Positions 40,416 to 50,383 of a stretch of DNA of 56,381 nt are shown in pieces. The stretch lies in NCBI RefSeq assembly GCF_016238445.1, contig NZ_JABANU010000017.1, positions 1-56,381 on the forward strand. The letters run 5' to 3'. Positions within the stretch are counted from its first letter, which is position 1; the number at the start of each line of letters is the position of its first letter. The stretch is from Staphylococcus canis. Lineage in GTDB: Bacteria > Bacillota > Bacilli > Staphylococcales > Staphylococcaceae. The notes below the pieces were generated by a model, which worked only from the letters and a program-made list of their open reading frames with translations, ran no database searches and was not told where the DNA came from. The position numbers were made by a program, and so were the translations under genes.

Positions 40416-41855
40416 CTATGATGATTCTGTTTTTTGTATCATTTCTTTTAAAACAGGATCTTCATTATTAATTTTATCGATTATCTTTTTTGTAAATTTG
40501 CGGTTTGTTTCATTATCAAACTCGCCTGTTTGGATAATATCTTCATGTCCTTGAAACTGTGTTATAGCTTGTCTTAATGATTCATCAAATGAAGCATCAT
40601 TTGAATTGACAGCATATCCTAGTGATTTTAAGCCTACCTTAATCGATTGAACATAATCATTATTGTCTCCCAACTGGGCTGTATAGTTATCAGGTATAGC
40701 TTTTATCTTTTCATACTCTGGGCTAGCTATTTTAACATCAGGTGTAATCCCTTTATTGTGAATATAACGATGATGTGGTGTGAGCCATTTCATTTCAGTA
40801 AACTTTAAAAGTGACCCATCGCTAAACTCATGAGTGGTTTGAACAATGCCTTTTCCAAAAGATGTTTCACCATAAACCTTTGCGACATGATGATCCATTA
40901 ATGCGCCTGTAAATACTTCAGAAGCACTTGCTGATCCTTCATTGATTAGAATAGAGATTTTTGCTTTGTCTATATTTTTAAGGGGTTGATTTGAAGTTCT
41001 TATCTTCTCAGTTTGACCATCTTTTTCAAGTTCAACTACGACTTGATCTTTTTCAAGAAAAATATTTGCCATTTTGATAGCTTCATCTAATAAACCACCC
41101 GGATTGTTTCTTAAATCCAAAATAATATTTTTATGTCCTTTTTGCAATGATTTCTGGATTTCTAGTTTGAGTTCGGAAGCTGTATTTTCTTGGAATTTAC
41201 TAATCTTAAATACATCTGTCTTGCCATGTGCCTCACGTTCCACACTTTGGATATGTACAGTATCACGCTTTATGTTAAATGTTTTAATTTCATTATTTCG
41301 TTTGATCGTCAGTTGAACAGTCGTTCCTTTTTTACCACGAACCTTTGAAGTGACTTGATTTAAATCTTGATTATGAATGGATTTATGATTTACTTTAATC
41401 AATTCGTCTTTCGGCTTAAGCCCCACTTTTTCTGCAGGTGAATCTTTAATAGGTGTTGTAATAAAGATTTTTTTGCCTTTTTGTTCCATTTCGGCACCTA
41501 TACCTACGAAATCACCTGATATATCTTCGTTAAATGATACAGTTTCAGATTTTGTCAGATACTCTGTATATGGATCATCAAGACTTTGGGTCATTCCTTT
41601 AATAGCATGATCCACCAATTGTGATTGGTCTTGTTTTTTATAGTAATGGTTAGCAATTAATTGATAAACTTGTCCAATTTTATCAGCATTTTGTTGAGTT
41701 TTAGAGTGGTGTTGATGATTGATATACAACAGAAAAAACGCACTTGTTAAGCATAATGTGACCACCATTGTAAGAATGATGCTTAGAATTAATTGGCGAA
41801 ACGTAATGCGATGTTTTGAGGAATTTTCATCTTGATCATGTGTTTTTTCCTTCAA
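40416..41855 (-). CDS. ctpA: C-terminal processing protease (S41 family) CtpA
   Basis: A 479-residue membrane-anchored serine protease. A cytosolic tail and one transmembrane helix (about 18-42), then PDZ (about 110-200; VGIGAEMEQKG), the S41 domain with catalytic serine in NEGSASASEVF (about 315) and lysine in SFGKGIVQTT (about 340), and a C-terminal peptidoglycan-binding domain (about 390-465). It degrades envelope proteins outside the membrane and matters for stress tolerance in S. aureus. The start is TTG, supported by AAAGGAGACGTATCTG. A large hairpin lies upstream. Confidence 0.93.
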   Translation of the reverse strand: MKEKTHDQDENSSKHRITFRQLILSIILTMVVTLCLTSAFFLLYINHQHHSKTQQNADKIGQVYQLIANHYYKKQDQSQLVDHAIKGMTQSLDDPYTEYLTKSETVSFNEDISGDFVGIGAEMEQKGKKIFITTPIKDSPAEKVGLKPKDELIKVNHKSIHNQDLNQVTSKVRGKKGTTVQLTIKRNNEIKTFNIKRDTVHIQSVEREAHGKTDVFKISKFQENTASELKLEIQKSLQKGHKNIILDLRNNPGGLLDEAIKMANIFLEKDQVVVELEKDGQTEKIRTSNQPLKNIDKAKISILINEGSASASEVFTGALMDHHVAKVYGETSFGKGIVQTTHEFSDGSLLKFTEMKWLTPHHRYIHNKGITPDVKIASPEYEKIKAIPDNYTAQLGDNNDYVQSIKVGLKSLGYAVNSNDASFDESLRQAITQFQGHEDIIQTGEFDNETNRKFTKKIIDKINNEDPVLKEMIQKTESS

Positions 41856-41886
41856 CAGATACGTCTCCTTTCTATTAGGCGAAAAG

Positions 41887-41981
41887 AAGCAAGATGAGTT
41901 AGGTTTTATATCACCAATACTCAGAGCGACTGTATAACAGTATCTCGAAAGCAGGATTTCAACCTAACTTCAATCTTGCTT
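41887..41981 (-). other. Large imperfect hairpin between the yozE-like gene and ctpA
   Basis: AAGCAAGAT (41887-41895) pairs with ATCTTGCTT (41974-41981) and TTAGGTT (41899-41905) with AACCTAA (41961-41967), enclosing a roughly 55-base loop that itself has ACTGT/ACAGT. On the minus strand it precedes the ctpA ribosome site by about 20 bases. T-run after the stem is weak, so it could be a processing or attenuation element rather than a simple terminator. Confidence 0.55.
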
Positions 41982-41995
41982 GACTTTAAATATAT

Positions 41996-42217
41996 TTAGA
42001 ATTGGCGCCATTCTAAAAATTCTTCATATAATTCATCAAAAACAGATAACGGTAGTGTATAGTTACCGTTAGTCTCGATGTAATCTGAAAGCGTGTTAAA
42101 ATCACTTTCATGTTTAGGAAAGGTTAAATCGTTGTAGATTAACTCAGCAAACTGCCCTTTTTCATCGGAACGTCCTCTTACTGTAAGTGCAAATTGATAA
42201 AAAGAGGTGTTTTTCAT
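41996..42217 (-). CDS. YozE/UPF0346 family protein
   Basis: A 73-residue protein starting [36 protein letters not shown] and ending LEWRQF, matching YozE/YokU-type UPF0346 as I remember it; a small helical fold with no known enzyme activity. Its ATG overlaps the crr stop by one base (TAATG), so it is translated with crr. In S. aureus the same gene lies after crr. Function unknown. Confidence 0.82.
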   Translation of the reverse strand: MKNTSFYQFALTVRGRSDEKGQFAELIYNDLTFPKHESDFNTLSDYIETNGNYTLPLSVFDELYEEFLEWRQF

Positions 42218-42717
42218 TACGATAGCTTCACATCAATCACTTTAGAAGTACCACGTGTTAACGTTGCATCATCATGAATTTGGATAGAATCAGTTTGATC
42301 AGTATTTGTAATGATCACTGGTGATACAACAGATTTAGCATTTTGATTCATAAAATCAATATCAAACTTTAATAATTCATCTCCAACATTCACTTTATCT
42401 CCACTGTTTACTAACATTTCAAAACCTTCACCATTCAATTGAACTGTATCTATCCCAATATGAACTAAAATTTCTAAGCCATTATCTGTTTTTAAGCCGA
42501 TAGCATGTTTAGTAGGAAACACGTTATCCACTGTTCCATTAATCGGTGATACTACAACACCTTCAGTAGGCTTAATTCCAAATCCTTCCCCCATCATTTT
42601 TTGAGCGAATACAGGGTCAGGGATGTCTTCGATTTTAACGTATTCACCTGTAATAGGTGCGTATACTTCAACATCTTTACTTAAGTTTTTATTATTTCCA
42701 AATAGTTTTTTAAACAT
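42217..42717 (-). CDS. crr: PTS glucose-type enzyme IIA
   Basis: A 166-residue EIIA-Glc protein. The fold begins with [10 protein letters not shown] and [15 protein letters not shown]; the phosphorylated histidine is H86 in [12 protein letters not shown], with its partner H71 in FPTKHAIG. It passes phosphate from HPr to a sugar-specific IIB and may affect GlcT signalling (glcT is at the other end of the window). AAAGGAGAGAATAAT precedes the ATG. It follows msrB by 18 bases, so msrA-msrB-crr-yozE could be one transcript, as in S. aureus. Confidence 0.93.
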   Translation of the reverse strand: MFKKLFGNNKNLSKDVEVYAPITGEYVKIEDIPDPVFAQKMMGEGFGIKPTEGVVVSPINGTVDNVFPTKHAIGLKTDNGLEILVHIGIDTVQLNGEGFEMLVNSGDKVNVGDELLKFDIDFMNQNAKSVVSPVIITNTDQTDSIQIHDDATLTRGTSKVIDVKLS

Positions 42718-42735
42718 ATTATTCTCTCCTTTAGT

Positions 42736-43161
42736 TTAATCAAAAAGCTTAACAACATCACCATAGCCTAACTCTTCAAGTTTGTCGTAAGGGATAAATT
42801 GAATAGCAGCTGAGTTAATGCAATAACGTAAGCCCCCACGATCTTTAGGACCATCGTTAAATACATGACCGAGATGACTGTTACTGTCCTCAGAACGTAC
42901 TTCAGTTCGAATCATGCCAAATGATTTATCTACGAGTTCAATAATATCTTGATCATCAATAGCTTTTGAAAAGCTTGGCCAACCACAATCAGATTCAAAT
43001 TTATCCTCAGATGTAAATAATGGTTTACCCGATAATTTGTCCACATAGATACCTTTTTCATAATGATTCCAGTATTCATTTTCGAATGGTGGTTCAGTGC
43101 CATCTTGTTGCGTAACAAGATATTCTAAATCCGTTAAATCTTTTTTATCTTTTTTTATCAT
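42736..43161 (-). CDS. msrB: Methionine-R-sulfoxide reductase B
   Basis: A 141-residue MsrB reducing the R-epimer of methionine sulfoxide. The catalytic cysteine is C114 in [12 protein letters not shown]59 in ESDCGWPSF is the likely resolving partner; H-containing [12 protein letters not shown] is near 95. The zinc-binding C-x-x-C pairs of some MsrBs are missing. It overlaps the upstream msrA by four bases, forming a coupled msrA-msrB pair that repairs both stereoisomers. In S. aureus this cluster is induced by cell-wall antibiotics. Confidence 0.94.
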   Translation of the reverse strand: MIKKDKKDLTDLEYLVTQQDGTEPPFENEYWNHYEKGIYVDKLSGKPLFTSEDKFESDCGWPSFSKAIDDQDIIELVDKSFGMIRTEVRSEDSNSHLGHVFNDGPKDRGGLRYCINSAAIQFIPYDKLEELGYGDVVKLFD

Positions 43162-43682
43162 GACTGATTCCCCCAGTGTTTTTCAATAAATGCTTTTCTA
43201 CCTGATCCAACCTGGTATTGTGCATAATGGGTAGGGTTTTTCTTATAGTAATCTTGATGATATTCTTCAGCTGGATAAAAGTTTTTGTATGGTTCTACTG
43301 GTGTTACAACTGGTTTATTGAAAATATTTGAATTGTTTAATTCAGTGATTTTTTGAAGCGCTTCATCTTTTTGTTGGTCGTTATGATAGAAAATTACAGG
43401 GCGATAACTTTCACCTCTATCAAAGAATTGACCATTTTTATCAGTTGGATCAAATGTTTTAAAATAAATATCTAAAATTGACTCAAAAGAAATCACTTCT
43501 GGGTCATATTCAATTTGAACAGCTTCAACGTGGCCAGTTGTGTTAGTACAAACCTCTTCATAAGTGGGGTTTTCAGTGTGTCCGCCACTGTAACCAGATA
43601 TAACTTCATGAATGCCGTCAAAACTTGTAAACGGTTTGACTAAGCACCAGAAACAACCACCTGCTAATGTTGCATGTGCCAT
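43158..43682 (-). CDS. msrA: Peptide methionine sulfoxide reductase A (second copy, paired with msrB)
   Basis: A 174-residue MsrA with GCFWC at residues 9-13 (nucleophile C10, plus C13) and a [10 protein letters not shown] tail segment. It is a paralogue of the copy at 2541-3077. ATG 43682 follows GGAGGTTGTTAGT, and the family N terminus starts here; the longer start (43697) overlaps the ribosome site. It overlaps msrB by four bases. In S. aureus this is the msrA1-type gene whose loss lowers oxidative-stress tolerance. Confidence 0.93.
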   Translation of the reverse strand: MAHATLAGGCFWCLVKPFTSFDGIHEVISGYSGGHTENPTYEEVCTNTTGHVEAVQIEYDPEVISFESILDIYFKTFDPTDKNGQFFDRGESYRPVIFYHNDQQKDEALQKITELNNSNIFNKPVVTPVEPYKNFYPAEEYHQDYYKKNPTHYAQYQVGSGRKAFIEKHWGNQS

Positions 43683-43700
43683 ACTAACAACCTCCAATAG

Positions 43701-44552
43701 TTAAATATGTGTTGAATTCTTTAAAACAATGAGACCAATAGCTCCTTGACCAGTATGAGCTGAAATAATAGGTGTTGTACTACTTGTATCGAAGTGCTGT
43801 ATTTGAAATGTATCATCTAATTTTTCTTTAAATTTCTCTAAAAAGCCTAATGCATTGGCATGTGAAATACCAACAGATTCAACCACATCATTACCTATAA
43901 ATGACTTCAAATCATTGATGACATATTTTATAGTAGCGCCTTGTGTTCTAGCATTGTGAATCATTTCGAGATTTCCGTCAACTAATTCACCTATAGGCTT
44001 GATTTTAATAAGATTACCAATTAACCCTTTTGTTTTACTAATGCGGCCGCCTTTAATTAATTGATCAAGTTGACCGATAATAACGTAAAGTTTTATATTT
44101 TTTTGTAGTTTTTCTATCTTATGAATAATTTCTTCAGTAGATAAACCGGCCTCAATCCACTTGATAAGATATTTAAGTTGATAGCCAAGCCCATGGGAAA
44201 TTGACTTTGAATCTATAACTGTAATCTCTCCTTCTACCATTTGACTTGCTTGAAGTGCAGTTTGATAAGTACCACTTAATCCCGCAGATAAATGAATACT
44301 GATGACTTCATATCCCTTTTGTGTTAATTCTGTGTATTTTTCAACAAATTTACCAATAGGAGGTTGGCTAGTTTTTAAATCGTTTTGATCATCTTCTAAA
44401 TATTGGATAAATTCATCAGAAGAAATGTCGACTTGATCTTCATGTGATTTGCCATTAATAGTCACACTAAGTGGTATGACATGGATTTGATGAGCCTCCA
44501 AAAAAGAAGGATCTAAATCTGATGTAGAATCTGTAACTATAATTTTTTTCAT
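43701..44552 (-). CDS. fakB2: DegV-family fatty-acid-binding protein (FakB2-like)
   Basis: A 283-residue DegV protein: N-terminal [10 protein letters not shown] (residues 4-13) and GLSGTYQTA (about 85-95) form the head-group/phosphate side, and the fold encloses one fatty acid. FakB proteins present fatty acids to the kinase FakA for phosphorylation, so host fatty acids enter phospholipids. I recall the S. aureus gene immediately before dfrA as FakB2, which prefers unsaturated chains; the location matches. GGGGGCATTAAAC precedes the start. Specificity itself cannot be read from the sequence. Confidence 0.86.
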   Translation of the reverse strand: MKKIIVTDSTSDLDPSFLEAHQIHVIPLSVTINGKSHEDQVDISSDEFIQYLEDDQNDLKTSQPPIGKFVEKYTELTQKGYEVISIHLSAGLSGTYQTALQASQMVEGEITVIDSKSISHGLGYQLKYLIKWIEAGLSTEEIIHKIEKLQKNIKLYVIIGQLDQLIKGGRISKTKGLIGNLIKIKPIGELVDGNLEMIHNARTQGATIKYVINDLKSFIGNDVVESVGISHANALGFLEKFKEKLDDTFQIQHFDTSSTTPIISAHTGQGAIGLIVLKNSTHI

Positions 44553-44570
44553 GTTTAATGCCCCCTAAAT

Positions 44571-46014
<1,444 letters not shown>

Positions 46015-46103
46015 GGCATACACCTCTTCCTTCATAATTTCGTACTTAATATCTATAATAGATGATTTTGTAGTAATTGAAAAACGATAACAAATAATAC
46101 CAA

Positions 46104-46158
46104 CCAAAAAAATGAGAAAATGAAATCGCGTTCTACTTCCACATTTCATTTTCTCATT
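46104..46158 (-). terminator. Strong terminator after the bacilliredoxin gene
   Basis: A perfect 16-bp stem (AATGAGAAAATGAAAT with ATTTCATTTTCTCATT) is followed on the minus strand by TTTTTTT, so the bacilliredoxin transcript ends before thyA. Confidence 0.9.
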
Positions 46159-46193
46159 ATAACTAATTTACACTTCGTTAATATTTAATAGAG

Positions 46194-46628
46194 TTAGCAA
46201 TGTGCATCAAATGCATCTTTTAAATCCATTGCAATATCATTAATATCTCGACCTTCAATATGTTCACGTGGAATAAAATGAACTAAATCTTTACCTTTAA
46301 ATAGTGCAAATGAAGGACTTGAAGGCACTTGTTGAATATAGTTGCGCATTTTTTCAGTAGCTGCTTTATCTTGTCCAGCAAATACTGTTACTTTGTGAGA
46401 AGGTTTGCGTTCATTTTGTTCTGCAACAGCAACTGCTGCTGGACGTGCTAATCCTGCCGCACAGCCACAAGTAGAGTTGATTACGACAAATGTTGTATCG
46501 TCAGGATTAACTTGTTCCATGTATTGGGATACGTCCTCTTCAGTTTCTAGACTTTTAAAGCCATTCTGTGTTAATTCGCCGCGCATTTGAGCAGCAAGTT
46601 CTTTCATATAAGCATCATAAGCATTCAT
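46194..46628 (-). CDS. Bacilliredoxin (BrxA/BrxB, DUF1094 family)
   Basis: A 144-residue thioredoxin-fold protein with a C-G-C active site at C54-G55-C56 in [14 protein letters not shown]. Bacilliredoxins remove bacillithiol from mixed disulfides in proteins after oxidative stress, supporting Firmicutes redox balance. A third cysteine is at the C terminus (DAHC). GGAGATATC precedes the start. It lies 25 bases after cvfC in the same direction. Whether it is BrxA or BrxB cannot be decided here; the S. aureus gene near cvfC encodes one of them. Confidence 0.9.
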   Translation of the reverse strand: MNAYDAYMKELAAQMRGELTQNGFKSLETEEDVSQYMEQVNPDDTTFVVINSTCGCAAGLARPAAVAVAEQNERKPSHKVTVFAGQDKAATEKMRNYIQQVPSSPSFALFKGKDLVHFIPREHIEGRDINDIAMDLKDAFDAHC

Positions 46629-46653
46629 TATAGATATCTCCTTTTATTCATTT

Positions 46654-47766
46654 TTACTGATTTCGATTTGCGATTTGTTTCCATACTGAACCAAGTGCCT
46701 GTTCTCCATTTTCAATACGCTCTATGGCCATTTGTACTTGCAATTTAACTTCATAAGCAGGGTCGTTTTGATGTTGTTTTAATGTTTCAAGTTGTTCAGG
46801 TCCGCCTTCATCAAAAATGAACATAGCGGCGCGCCATCTTACAATTTTTTGAGAATCAGATAATGCTTTTTCCATTTCAGGAAGTGCTTCCTTAAACCCT
46901 AAATCACTAAGACAATCCCCAGCTGTACGTCTCACCGCTGGACTTTGATCATGTAATCCTTGATATAAATAAGGAAGGGTTGCTTTATCCTCTATCATCC
47001 CTAGCAAGACAATAGCTTCTCTACGTAAAGGCACTTTTGACTCATTTAAAGCATAATTCAGTAAACTATAGTCGTCCTTTGTAGGTGTCGGGAATTGCTT
47101 CAACATATTTAAACGAACTTTCCAATCAGTTTCATTTTGATACTGTGACAATGTCACATGATGATAAGTTTTGATAGGTGTATCAGTATTAGATGAAAGG
47201 GCTTGTTCGATTAAAGCATTCAATGTCTCATCTGGATACATAGCATTCATTTCATCTTCAACATCTTTTAAAATTTCGTCGAATGATCCATAACGAATAC
47301 CGATGTCTTCCCACTTTCTTAGGAATATTACATTATCATCTGGCTTTTGTACTTTCATCATTGCATCAATAAAACGGTCTTCTAACTGTAAACGCGATTC
47401 TTCTGCAGGTGTAGTGAGTTTAATTTGATAAGGAATTTGTTTAAACTTTAAAACTTCAACCTTAACTTCTCCAAAGTGTTCTTCTGGCTCTTGTGCTATT
47501 GGATCATCACTTTTACCATTAACTTCGGCAGTGATTTTTGGAAGTAACGCTTCCCAATCTGCTTTAGGTTGTTTATCGACAGCAATAAAATCCATTACAT
47601 AGAAAACTGATTTTACACCTTCGATTGCTAAGATTGTATTTATAAATTGTGGATTCGCATCATCGATTTCAGTAAATGTTTGAGATTGATTATCTTCTCT
47701 CTTTTCAGAAAGTACGAGCTTCATTGTGTTTGGACTCGGTGTAGGTTCAACTTTAATAACCTCCAT
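46654..47766 (-). CDS. cvfC: Conserved virulence factor C (NifU-N-like plus HEAT repeats)
   Basis: A 370-residue cytosolic protein. The N-terminal NifU-N-like fold (about 1-85; EVIKVEPTPSPNTMKLVL) leads to a middle segment and C-terminal HEAT-like helical repeats (about 200-365, e.g. REAIVLLGMIEDKATLPYLYQGLHD). CvfC was found in a silkworm screen for S. aureus virulence genes and lacks a settled biochemical role. ATG 47766 is chosen since GGGAGGTTGAGT is correctly spaced; TTG 47772 would be too close. It is upstream of the bacilliredoxin gene. Confidence 0.88.
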   Translation of the reverse strand: MEVIKVEPTPSPNTMKLVLSEKREDNQSQTFTEIDDANPQFINTILAIEGVKSVFYVMDFIAVDKQPKADWEALLPKITAEVNGKSDDPIAQEPEEHFGEVKVEVLKFKQIPYQIKLTTPAEESRLQLEDRFIDAMMKVQKPDDNVIFLRKWEDIGIRYGSFDEILKDVEDEMNAMYPDETLNALIEQALSSNTDTPIKTYHHVTLSQYQNETDWKVRLNMLKQFPTPTKDDYSLLNYALNESKVPLRREAIVLLGMIEDKATLPYLYQGLHDQSPAVRRTAGDCLSDLGFKEALPEMEKALSDSQKIVRWRAAMFIFDEGGPEQLETLKQHQNDPAYEVKLQVQMAIERIENGEQALGSVWKQIANRNQ

Positions 47767-47789
47767 ACTCAACCTCCCTTATAGATAAC

Positions 47790-47975
47790 TTATTGCAGTT
47801 CATTACCTAGTTGTTGAATTTGCTTCCCTATTGAGCATTCATTAATACAAAAGTGATGAGCTTGCGTTCGATTTTTATGTTTACGTAAATGCGTTTTAAT
47901 CAAACAATGTTGACAATATTCATACATTAATCTATCGATATGATTAATTGCTTCTTTTTTAGAATCTGTTAACAC
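47790..47975 (-). CDS. Small zinc-finger-like protein
   Basis: A 61-residue protein beginning (GTG) LTDSKKEAINHIDRL with cysteine/histidine pairs CQHCLIKTH and HHFCINEC (four cysteines), which could hold one zinc ion. The GTG start at 47975 follows AAAGGGTGAGACAT. An upstream in-frame extension to 48110 lacks a good ribosome site and overlaps the plus-strand promoter region. Similar proteins follow cvfC in staphylococci and are annotated zinc-finger family. It lies 24 bases before cvfC and probably shares its transcript. Function unknown. Confidence 0.72.
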   Translation of the reverse strand: MLTDSKKEAINHIDRLMYEYCQHCLIKTHLRKHKNRTQAHHFCINECSIGKQIQQLGNELQ

Positions 47976-48087
47976 ATGTCTCACCCTTTCACTAAATATG
48001 GTACACTGCATTTCTAAATTATGATAACACGATTTTATAGGACATTGAAGCGTTTGACTCAACAATTGCATGAATAAAATTTCATTG

Positions 48088-48116
48088 TTGAAAAAGTATT
48101 TATTATGCATTATGAT
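48088..48116 (+). promoter_or_regulatory. Promoter of the queuosine-precursor transporter gene
   Basis: TTGAAA (48088-48093) and TATGAT (48111-48116) are exactly 17 bases apart and start transcription just before the preQ1 element. Confidence 0.8.
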
Positions 48117-48135
48117 AGTTGAGTTGTTAAACGAA

Positions 48136-48170
48136 GCGGTTTCTAAACACCCGCGTCATCAAAATTTAGG
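48136..48170 (+). ncRNA. PreQ1-I riboswitch (translational)
   Basis: P1 stem GCGG (48136-48139) / CCGC (48151-48154) encloses TTTCTAAACAC; the tail has A-rich CAAAA and TTTAG (48165-48169) that pairs with CTAAA (48143-48147) as the P2 pseudoknot. The last base pair masks the AGGAGG ribosome site just before the ATG at 48183. PreQ1 binding would hide it and lower transporter translation. The ACACCC core matches the class-I consensus. Confidence 0.85.
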
Positions 48171-48182
48171 AGGAATGTTTAA

Positions 48183-48893
48183 ATGTATAATGAATTATTA
48201 GGGTTAGTTGCCTTCTTAACCACTTTTATATTAATGGTTCTTATGTTTCGTTTTTTTGGGAAAGAAGGACTTTATGCATGGGTAGCTATTGGAACAATTA
48301 TCGCAAATATTCAAGTTTTAAAAACTGTTGATATTTTTACGATTTCAGCAACACTTGGTAATGTTATGTTTGCTTCAATTTATCTAGCAACAGATATTTT
48401 GAATGATATTTATGGAAGAAAAGTTGCAAAAAAAGCGGTGTGGCTTGGTTTTTCTTCAACTTTAGTTATGATTATCGTAATGCAAGTTTCTCTCGCTTTT
48501 CATCCCAGTAGTGCAGATGTTGCACATTCAGCATTAAAATCTATTTTTGGTGTCGTACCACGTATAGCTTTTGCATCTATATTGGCATATATCATTGGTC
48601 AACATATTGATGTATTTATATTTAGTACAATACGCAAAATCTTTAGTTCTGATCGAACTTTTTATATTCGAGCATACGGCAGTACAGCAATTAGCTCAAT
48701 TATTGATACGGCATTATTTGTTGTTATTGCTTTTGTCGGAGGTCCGCTACCAAACGCAGTAATTTTTGAGATATTTATCACAACATATTTCTTAAAGCTT
48801 TTAGCTACTGTACTCAATGTTCCCTTTGGTTATTGGGCGAAATCAATGTATCGTCGTTCTAAAATAAACGAAAGTGAAACATTTATCAAATAG
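48183..48893 (+). CDS. Queuosine precursor transporter (YhhQ/COG1738 family)
   Basis: A 236-residue membrane protein with six or seven helices and the family region ATDILNDIYGRKVAKKAVWLGF (about 78-99) and SSIIDTALFVVIAFVGG (about 178-194). It imports queuine or preQ1 for tRNA queuosine modification. Assignment is strongly backed by the preQ1 riboswitch directly upstream. It starts 3 bases after the element's TTTAGGAGGAATGTTTAA. It is followed by an intergenic with a short inverted repeat (GTTATA...TATAAC, near 48966). Confidence 0.92.
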   Translation: MYNELLGLVAFLTTFILMVLMFRFFGKEGLYAWVAIGTIIANIQVLKTVDIFTISATLGNVMFASIYLATDILNDIYGRKVAKKAVWLGFSSTLVMIIVMQVSLAFHPSSADVAHSALKSIFGVVPRIAFASILAYIIGQHIDVFIFSTIRKIFSSDRTFYIRAYGSTAISSIIDTALFVVIAFVGGPLPNAVIFEIFITTYFLKLLATVLNVPFGYWAKSMYRRSKINESETFIK

Positions 48894-49032
48894 TACTAAA
48901 GTGTTGAGTTCATGTTTTTCAAATGAATAATGCAGATTTTGAAGTAAATAGATTAGTTGTTTTGTTATATTAATATCATATAACATTATATTTGAAGTCT
49001 TGTTAGAATATATATAGAAATGAGATGAACAT

Positions 49033-49437
49033 ATGGCTAAAATATATTTTGACGCTGCTTCTAACGGAAATCCTGGTATGAGTACTTACGGTATAGCAAT
49101 TGTGGATAACGATGTTAGAGAGACATATTCAGGATTTTTAGGTGAGATGGATAATCATAGTGCTGAATGGGAAGCAATGTTATTAGCATTAGATAAAGCA
49201 CACAGTCTAAATATACGTAATGCATTACTCCATACTGACTCAAAATTAATTGAAGAAGCTGTGGAAAGGGAGTTTGTGAGAAATCCTGTATTTCAGAATT
49301 ACTTAAAACAATATTTCATAAAAGCTCAATTATTTGATCTAAGTATTGTAAAATGGGTGCCTCGTGCTCAAAATAAAGAAGCGAACCATTTAGCACAAAA
49401 TGCATTATTTCAACTCAAAAATAATAAATCAAAGTAA
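49033..49437 (+). CDS. RNase H-like protein (RnhA family)
   Basis: A 134-residue RNase HI-like protein. Of the four usual acidic residues, D7 in YFDAASNGNPG, E45 or so in SAEWEAM, and D67 in HTDSKL are seen; the last, normally D in NxEADxLA, reads NKEANHLA, so it is asparagine. Loss of this residue often lowers or abolishes activity, as in the Bacillus YpdQ-type proteins. It may bind RNA-DNA hybrids without cutting or use an alternative residue. The start lacks a strong ribosome site (GAGATGAAC). A terminator follows. Confidence 0.82.
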   Translation: MAKIYFDAASNGNPGMSTYGIAIVDNDVRETYSGFLGEMDNHSAEWEAMLLALDKAHSLNIRNALLHTDSKLIEEAVEREFVRNPVFQNYLKQYFIKAQLFDLSIVKWVPRAQNKEANHLAQNALFQLKNNKSK

Positions 49438-49447
49438 AATTGAAATA

Positions 49448-49485
49448 CAAAAGCATGTCGTCACTTTTAACGGCATGCTTTTGTT
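49448..49485. terminator. Bidirectional terminator between the RNase H-like and exonuclease genes
   Basis: CAAAAGCATG and CATGCTTTTG form the stem with a two-base mismatch bulge; it serves both converging genes. Confidence 0.82.
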
Positions 49486-49489
49486 ACTA

Positions 49490-50383
49490 TTATTTAGATT
49501 TAAATAATTTGTTAATATAATTTTTTGAGACGTTCAACTCATATTTTTCACAAACATCAAGTACATGCATACTATTGAAAGTATAGCGTAGTTGGTTTTC
49601 TATATTTGAAAAAGTAAATGGCACGTCTGTATGAATTGTCGCTAAGAAATAAGAAATTTTTAAATGATCCATATCGCGTGTAATCATTGACTGTTGGCGA
49701 GGCGTTAATTCGTCTAAATGTTGTAAAACTCCATCAACAGAATGGTATTGACGAATAAGTTTTATAGCTGTTCGCTCTCCAATTCCTTTCACGCCATAAT
49801 AGCCATCTGCAGTATCTCCCATGAATGCTTTTACGTCAATTAATTGATGTGGTACTATACCATATTCATTTTCAAATCGCTCTTTATTATAAACATTATA
49901 TTCTGTGAATCCTTTTTTGATTAGACACACTTTAACTCGTTCACCCAAGCATTGTAGTAAGTCTTTATCACCCGTAATAATATAAATTTCATTTGTTTCA
50001 GAATGTGATAAATATTTTGTTAAAGTACCAATGATATCATCTGCTTCATAATTCTTAACACCAATATTTTCAAATTGTAATGCCTCTGAAACTTGATGAA
50101 CCAGATTAAATTGAGGTTTCAGAGCTTCAGGAGGTTCTGGTCGATGTCCTTTATAATCATTAAAAGTTTCATTTCGAAATGTTGTAGCTCCCATATCCCA
50201 ACACACAGCGACATGTGTTGGATTGATTTGATAAATGGCACTAAAAATATGCCTCACAAAACCTTGTACACCATTTGTAGGTGTTCCTTCAGAGTTCAAC
50301 ATATAGTTTTTATGAATGCTTGAAGCATAAAAGTGACGAAATAGTAAAGCCATGCCGTCAACTAACAAAATTTTGTTAGACAT
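49490..50383 (-). CDS. 5'-3' exonuclease (polymerase-I-N-terminal-like, YpcP type)
   Basis: A 297-residue FEN/5'-nuclease. Key blocks are ILLVDGMALLFRHFYA (D-containing N-terminal motif), VCWDMGATTFRNETFNDYKGHRP (about 70-95), YEADDIIGTL (about 125) and TGDKDLLQC (about 148), followed by a helix-hairpin-helix FMGDTADGYYGVKGIGERTA near 195-214. It removes RNA primers or flaps. ATG 50383 follows GAGGAGGCGCAAC. Start and end overlap the dynamin-like gene by eight bases, so the two are translated together. The extended frame to 50458 is an artefact. Confidence 0.9.
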   Translation of the reverse strand: MSNKILLVDGMALLFRHFYASSIHKNYMLNSEGTPTNGVQGFVRHIFSAIYQINPTHVAVCWDMGATTFRNETFNDYKGHRPEPPEALKPQFNLVHQVSEALQFENIGVKNYEADDIIGTLTKYLSHSETNEIYIITGDKDLLQCLGERVKVCLIKKGFTEYNVYNKERFENEYGIVPHQLIDVKAFMGDTADGYYGVKGIGERTAIKLIRQYHSVDGVLQHLDELTPRQQSMITRDMDHLKISYFLATIHTDVPFTFSNIENQLRYTFNSMHVLDVCEKYELNVSKNYINKLFKSK

